64,000 nucleotides of DNA. Source: Planctomycetota bacterium. Its GTDB lineage: Bacteria > Planctomycetota > Planctomycetia > Gemmatales > Gemmataceae. The stretch spans positions 1-64,000 of the forward strand of contig JACPZP010000117.1 in NCBI GenBank assembly GCA_016195405.1, given 5' to 3'. The position numbers were made by a program, and so were the translations under genes. Position 1 is the first letter of the stretch; each line of letters begins with the position of its first letter. The notes under the pieces were generated by a model. That model made no database searches and was not told the origin of the DNA. It worked only from the letters and a program-made list of their open reading frames with translations. Positions 62,001 to 64,000 of the stretch are shown one piece after another.

Positions 62001-64000
62001 TCGCCACCTGGGTAAAGCTCCCATGGTTGATCGCCCGCAGAATCTTGTAGCCGTCGGCCGCGTGGCCGGCGTTGTCCTGCCAGCTCATGTCGATCTCAGA
62101 GGTGGTCACGTCGGTCACAACCTGATTGGTCGGTTTGGGCGGGGCCAGCGGGATGGTCACGCTCGCCACGTTCGAGTTTCCCGAATCGCCGGCCGAGTTG
62201 AAGGCGCGCAGCCTGTAATAGAACGTGCTCCCCGGCGCCAGACCCGTCGCCGTGTCCGTGAAGGTGTTGGGACTGGCGGGCAAGTTCTCCGTGATCAGGT
62301 TGGCGGTGAAGCCGGGGTCCGTGGCCCGGTCGAGATGGAATCCCGTTTGATTGGTGGCGGTGTTGGTCCAGTTCAGGTTGACCGAAGTCGCCGAGGCCGC
62401 TGTGGCGCCCAAGCCGGAAGGTGCGTTCGGCGAAGCCGAAGCGTTGGGCGAAAACGTCCAGGCCAGGATGTCCTGATTCGCGACCAGGCCGCCCGTGCCG
62501 CCCGTGAAGCCGACGTACGCGGCGCCGGTGGCCACCGTCGTGGGGATGTCGATGGTGTAGTTCTGGGTCACGGAGGCGTTCGTGATTGTATCTTTGATCG
62601 TTACGAATAGCGTGGTTCCGTCGTAGGTCAAGTTGACCTGGAACGTGTCGCCGCTGTGCAGGTCGAGGCTGCTGGGCGTCAGGTCGATCGAGCCGACGCT
62701 GGTCGGAGCCGCCCCGCCCGTGTACAGGCCGGTCGAATCGACGCCCTCGCCTTCGTTGCTGTACAGGTCGAACTTGATAGCCACGCTGTTGGTGATGCCG
62801 CCCGTCCCGCCGACATGGTCGGGTCCATAGCCCAAGCCGCCGCCGGTCGGTCCCAGCGCGGTCGGCCCAATTCCCTGGATCGTGAAAGTCAGCCCGTCGG
62901 CGGTGCTTGCGCCGGCGGAGATTTGGAACGTAAACTGCGAGTTGAACTTCGTGATGTCCACCGGGCTCGTGGAAAAGAAGCTGCCCGCTTGGTTGCCGCC
63001 GCTGTTGGTCAATTCCGCCATCGGACCGTTGATCGCCGCCGAGCCGTTGTAGGTCAGCTTGCTGGTCGAGCCCGCGAAGCCGCCGCTGAAGTCCAGAAGC
63101 GCGACCTGGTTCGTCGTCGTGGCGCTCGCGGTGTTCGAATAATTCGAGTTGCCGATGCCGTTGAAGCCACGGATGCGGAAGTAGTACTTGGTCAATGGCG
63201 CCAGGCCGCCGACGGCGATGGACGTCGCGCCCGGCGGCGCCGTCGTCACCTGGGTGAAGTTCACGTTGTCGGTCGATTGTTCGATCTTGTAGCCGTTGGC
63301 CGTGTTCGGCGGCTGCGTCGAATCGGTCCAGGTCAGGTTGATCGACGAGCCCGAAAGCACGGTCGCCGACAACACCGGGGCGCTGGGCACGGCGGTGGCC
63401 GGCGCCGCCTGCCCGTAGATCACCAGGCTGTTGGTGGTGCCGACGAAGACTTTGCCGTTCGCGACCGTGGGCGCCGCGAGCTTGACCACCGCGCCCAGGT
63501 TGTCGACCCCGCCGGTTTTCTGACCGCTGTTCCACAACTCGGTGGACAAACTCGTCGCGTCATAGGCGTGGATCTGATTGGAGTTCCGGTCCATCACCCA
63601 GACGATCCCGTTCGTCGTACCATTCGCCGAGACCACCACCGAGCCGGGCAGATAGCCGAAGTTGCCGACCGCCGTCTGCGAAGTTCTGTTTAGCAAACCG
63701 CTGGAGCTGATCGTGTAGGCGTTGGTGGTGCCGCTGTAGCCGCTCACCCAGTAGATGGTGCCGTTGAAGAACGCCGCCGTGCTTAAGGAGCCGCTGATCT
63801 GTACGGTCGCCGTATTGTGCCCGCTGCCGTCTGGCGCCGCGTTGACCACATGGTCGTTGTTGGGATCGAAGTGGCCCATGTTGTCGCGGTCGACCAGGTA
63901 GATCTTGCCTTCCTTGCCCGCGGCCACCATCAAATGTGGATGACCCGGAAGGCCCGCCGAATCAGGCAACAGAAGCGGAGCGCCGGAGCCGAAGTCCGAG
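59047..64000 (-). CDS. giant surface protein with fibronectin-III and lectin-like domains (5' end outside window)
   Basis: At least 1650 residues; the frame is open to the window edge, so the N-terminus is missing. In order: part of a PQQ-like beta-propeller (HLMVAAGKEGKIYLVDRDNM), a fibronectin-III domain (NLTWTDSTQPPNTANGYKIE), a legume-lectin-like domain (DGLTFTIQGIGPTALGPTGG), three fibronectin-III domains, a second copy of the lectin domain with almost the same sequence, more fibronectin-III domains, and a malectin-like carbohydrate-binding domain (SWKIAVPNGTYTVHMIAGDS). The final 60 residues are Arg/Ser-rich and unlike the rest. Probably a secreted glycan-binding adhesin. Confidence 0.88.
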   Translation of the reverse strand, partial: SDFGSGAPLLLPDSAGLPGHPHLMVAAGKEGKIYLVDRDNMGHFDPNNDHVVNAAPDGSGHNTATVQISGSLSTAAFFNGTIYWVSGYSGTTNAYTISSSGLLNRTSQTAVGNFGYLPGSVVVSANGTTNGIVWVMDRNSNQIHAYDATSLSTELWNSGQKTGGVDNLGAVVKLAAPTVANGKVFVGTTNSLVIYGQAAPATAVPSAPVLSATVLSGSSINLTWTDSTQPPNTANGYKIEQSTDNVNFTQVTTAPPGATSIAVGGLAPLTKYYFRIRGFNGIGNSNYSNTASATTTNQVALLDFSGGFAGSTSKLTYNGSAAINGPMAELTNSGGNQAGSFFSTSPVDITKFNSQFTFQISAGASTADGLTFTIQGIGPTALGPTGGGLGYGPDHVGGTGGITNSVAIKFDLYSNEGEGVDSTGLYTGGAAPTSVGSIDLTPSSLDLHSGDTFQVNLTYDGTTLFVTIKDTITNASVTQNYTIDIPTTVATGAAYVGFTGGTGGLVANQDILAWTFSPNASASPNAPSGLGATAASATSVNLNWTNTATNQTGFHLDRATDPGFTANLITENLPASPNTFTDTATGLAPGSTFYYRLRAFNSAGDSGNSNVASVTIPLAPPKPTNQVVTDVTTSEIDMSWQDNAGHAADGYKILRAINHGSFTQVATLPPTSRTPPSTYEWADTNLSPGTYYEYHIVAYNVAGNNDFAGFNATTLTLAPSGVSATAGNAVVTLSWSAPTGAQTYNVYRGTTPGGESATAFATGITATMFVDSAVTNGTTYFYTVTAVNANTSIVPAIPSESAPSVEVSATPNVATASLEFSGGFAGSTNTLTYNGSAAINGSMAELTNNGGGQAGSFFSTSPVDVTNFNSQFTFQISAGASTADGLTFTIQGIGPTALGPSGGGLGYGPDHVGGTGGIGNSVAIKFDLYSNEGEGVDSTGLYTSGAAPTNVGSIDLTPSSLDLHSGDTFQVNLTYDGTTLMVTIKDTVTGASATQNYTINIPATVGSSTAYVGFTGGTGGLVATQDILTWTFAPNAPATAPSAPSGLGAAAASANSVTLNWTNNAANQTGFHLDRATNAGFTANLITENLPASPNTFTDTAAGLAAGSTFYYRLRAFNSAGDSGDSNVASVTIPLAPPAPTSQKATNVTTTEIDMSWQDNAGNQAGGYRILRAVNHGSFSPTATLPPASQTPPSTYTWADTNLSPGTFYEYQIVAYNVSGNSSIAAVNATTLTLAPSGVSATPGNAVVTLTWTAPTGAQTYNVYRGTTAGGEGATPLATGITATTFVDTAVTNGTTYFYQVTAVNANASIVPAIPSESARSVEVSAKPQNATPPPAPTNLTATGTPANQAAAQVTLMWASSTGAASYKVYRSLTSNGEGGTALAAGITAATFTDTSVAFGTPYFYKVTAVSAGGESGMSNEVSIKPYFITHVNFTSNSAETPTGYISDTGLAYGSRVNGLSFGWNQDNSANARDRDSSRSPDELHDSLVHMQKSNNPNGSWKIAVPNGTYTVHMIAGDSDHIDSVYRINVQGVLAISGNPTSANRWFENTISVTVTNGFLNVTNATGSSNNKIDAIDITQTGTGGAAGATRRTSVAGFSATAPSSTLTRWPAASLRRNLDGAHGSYQVAQYSLPTRSAWWRWYTAAASGE

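Noticed and set aside
58981..63693. Plus-strand frames of up to 470 codons opposite the giant surface protein
   Set aside because: Arg/Gly/Val-rich shadows of a GC-rich repetitive gene, with no recognisable domain and the same pattern repeated opposite each duplicated module.

Overview
This is a chromosomal window from a high-GC bacterium, most likely a planctomycete of the Gemmatales/Gemmataceae type. The indicators are gene families typical of that group: a secreted DUF1501 protein with a Tat-like start, an esterase-ThuA fusion, a tandem pair of large exported WD40 proteins, a surface protein with an N-terminal motif like 'LEDRLAPA', a Hanks-type kinase fused to another domain, and many short hairpin repeats between genes. 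The assignment rests on gene content and motifs only; no rRNA gene is present.

Layout. 0-2 kb: end of an unknown gene, an alpha/beta-hydrolase-like protein without its catalytic residues, and a DUF433/DUF5615 toxin-antitoxin pair. 2-7 kb: two paralogous exported WD40 proteins on the minus strand. 7-14 kb: a frameshifted glycerol kinase, a frameshifted zinc-ribbon membrane protein, a fatty acid desaturase, an MFS transporter, an arginase-fold protein and a VapBC pair with a broken toxin. 14-21 kb: lexA, trpD, a kinase/HD-GYP fusion, a CvpA-like protein, a phosphofructokinase and a secreted serpin. 21-27 kb: a degenerate tyrosine-kinase-like ATPase, an ExeA-type ATPase, and an M16 peptidase coupled to a metallo-beta-lactamase-fold hydrolase. 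27-33 kb: a lipoprotein, an Lhr helicase with the PdeM phosphoesterase, a BON protein, tRNA-Arg(ACG) and a probable 6S RNA. 33-44 kb: a second VapBC pair, DUF1501, esterase-ThuA, a transposase relic, a T2SF-domain protein, a deleted ligA, plant-type fabI and a HEAT-repeat protein. 44-51 kb: hpt, a glycosyltransferase, a ppGpp-hydrolase-like HD protein overlapping hpnE, and two overlapping PilT-like ATPases. 51-64 kb: an exported unknown protein, an RTX-like calcium-binding protein, a second M16 peptidase, a cyclase/TPR gene relic and a giant fibronectin-III/lectin surface protein that runs off the window.

The most unusual layer is the repeats. Several families of small palindromes lie between genes, and some supply the last codons and stop codon of the adjacent gene. 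One 147-bp nested palindrome lies in frame inside the Lhr helicase and appears to be translated, like the protein-coding palindromic elements of Rickettsia. A decayed REP-associated tyrosine transposase lies in the same window and is a plausible relative of the enzyme that moved some of these repeats.

Gene decay is also prominent. glpK, the zinc-ribbon gene, vapC and ligA each carry frame-breaking lesions, and a cyclase/TPR gene and a tRNA survive only as fragments. Several lesions fit single-base deletions, so sequencing error must be separated from true decay. Functionally the window is mostly housekeeping and cell-envelope genes with three toxin-antitoxin loci; I see no phage, CRISPR array or complete insertion sequence.
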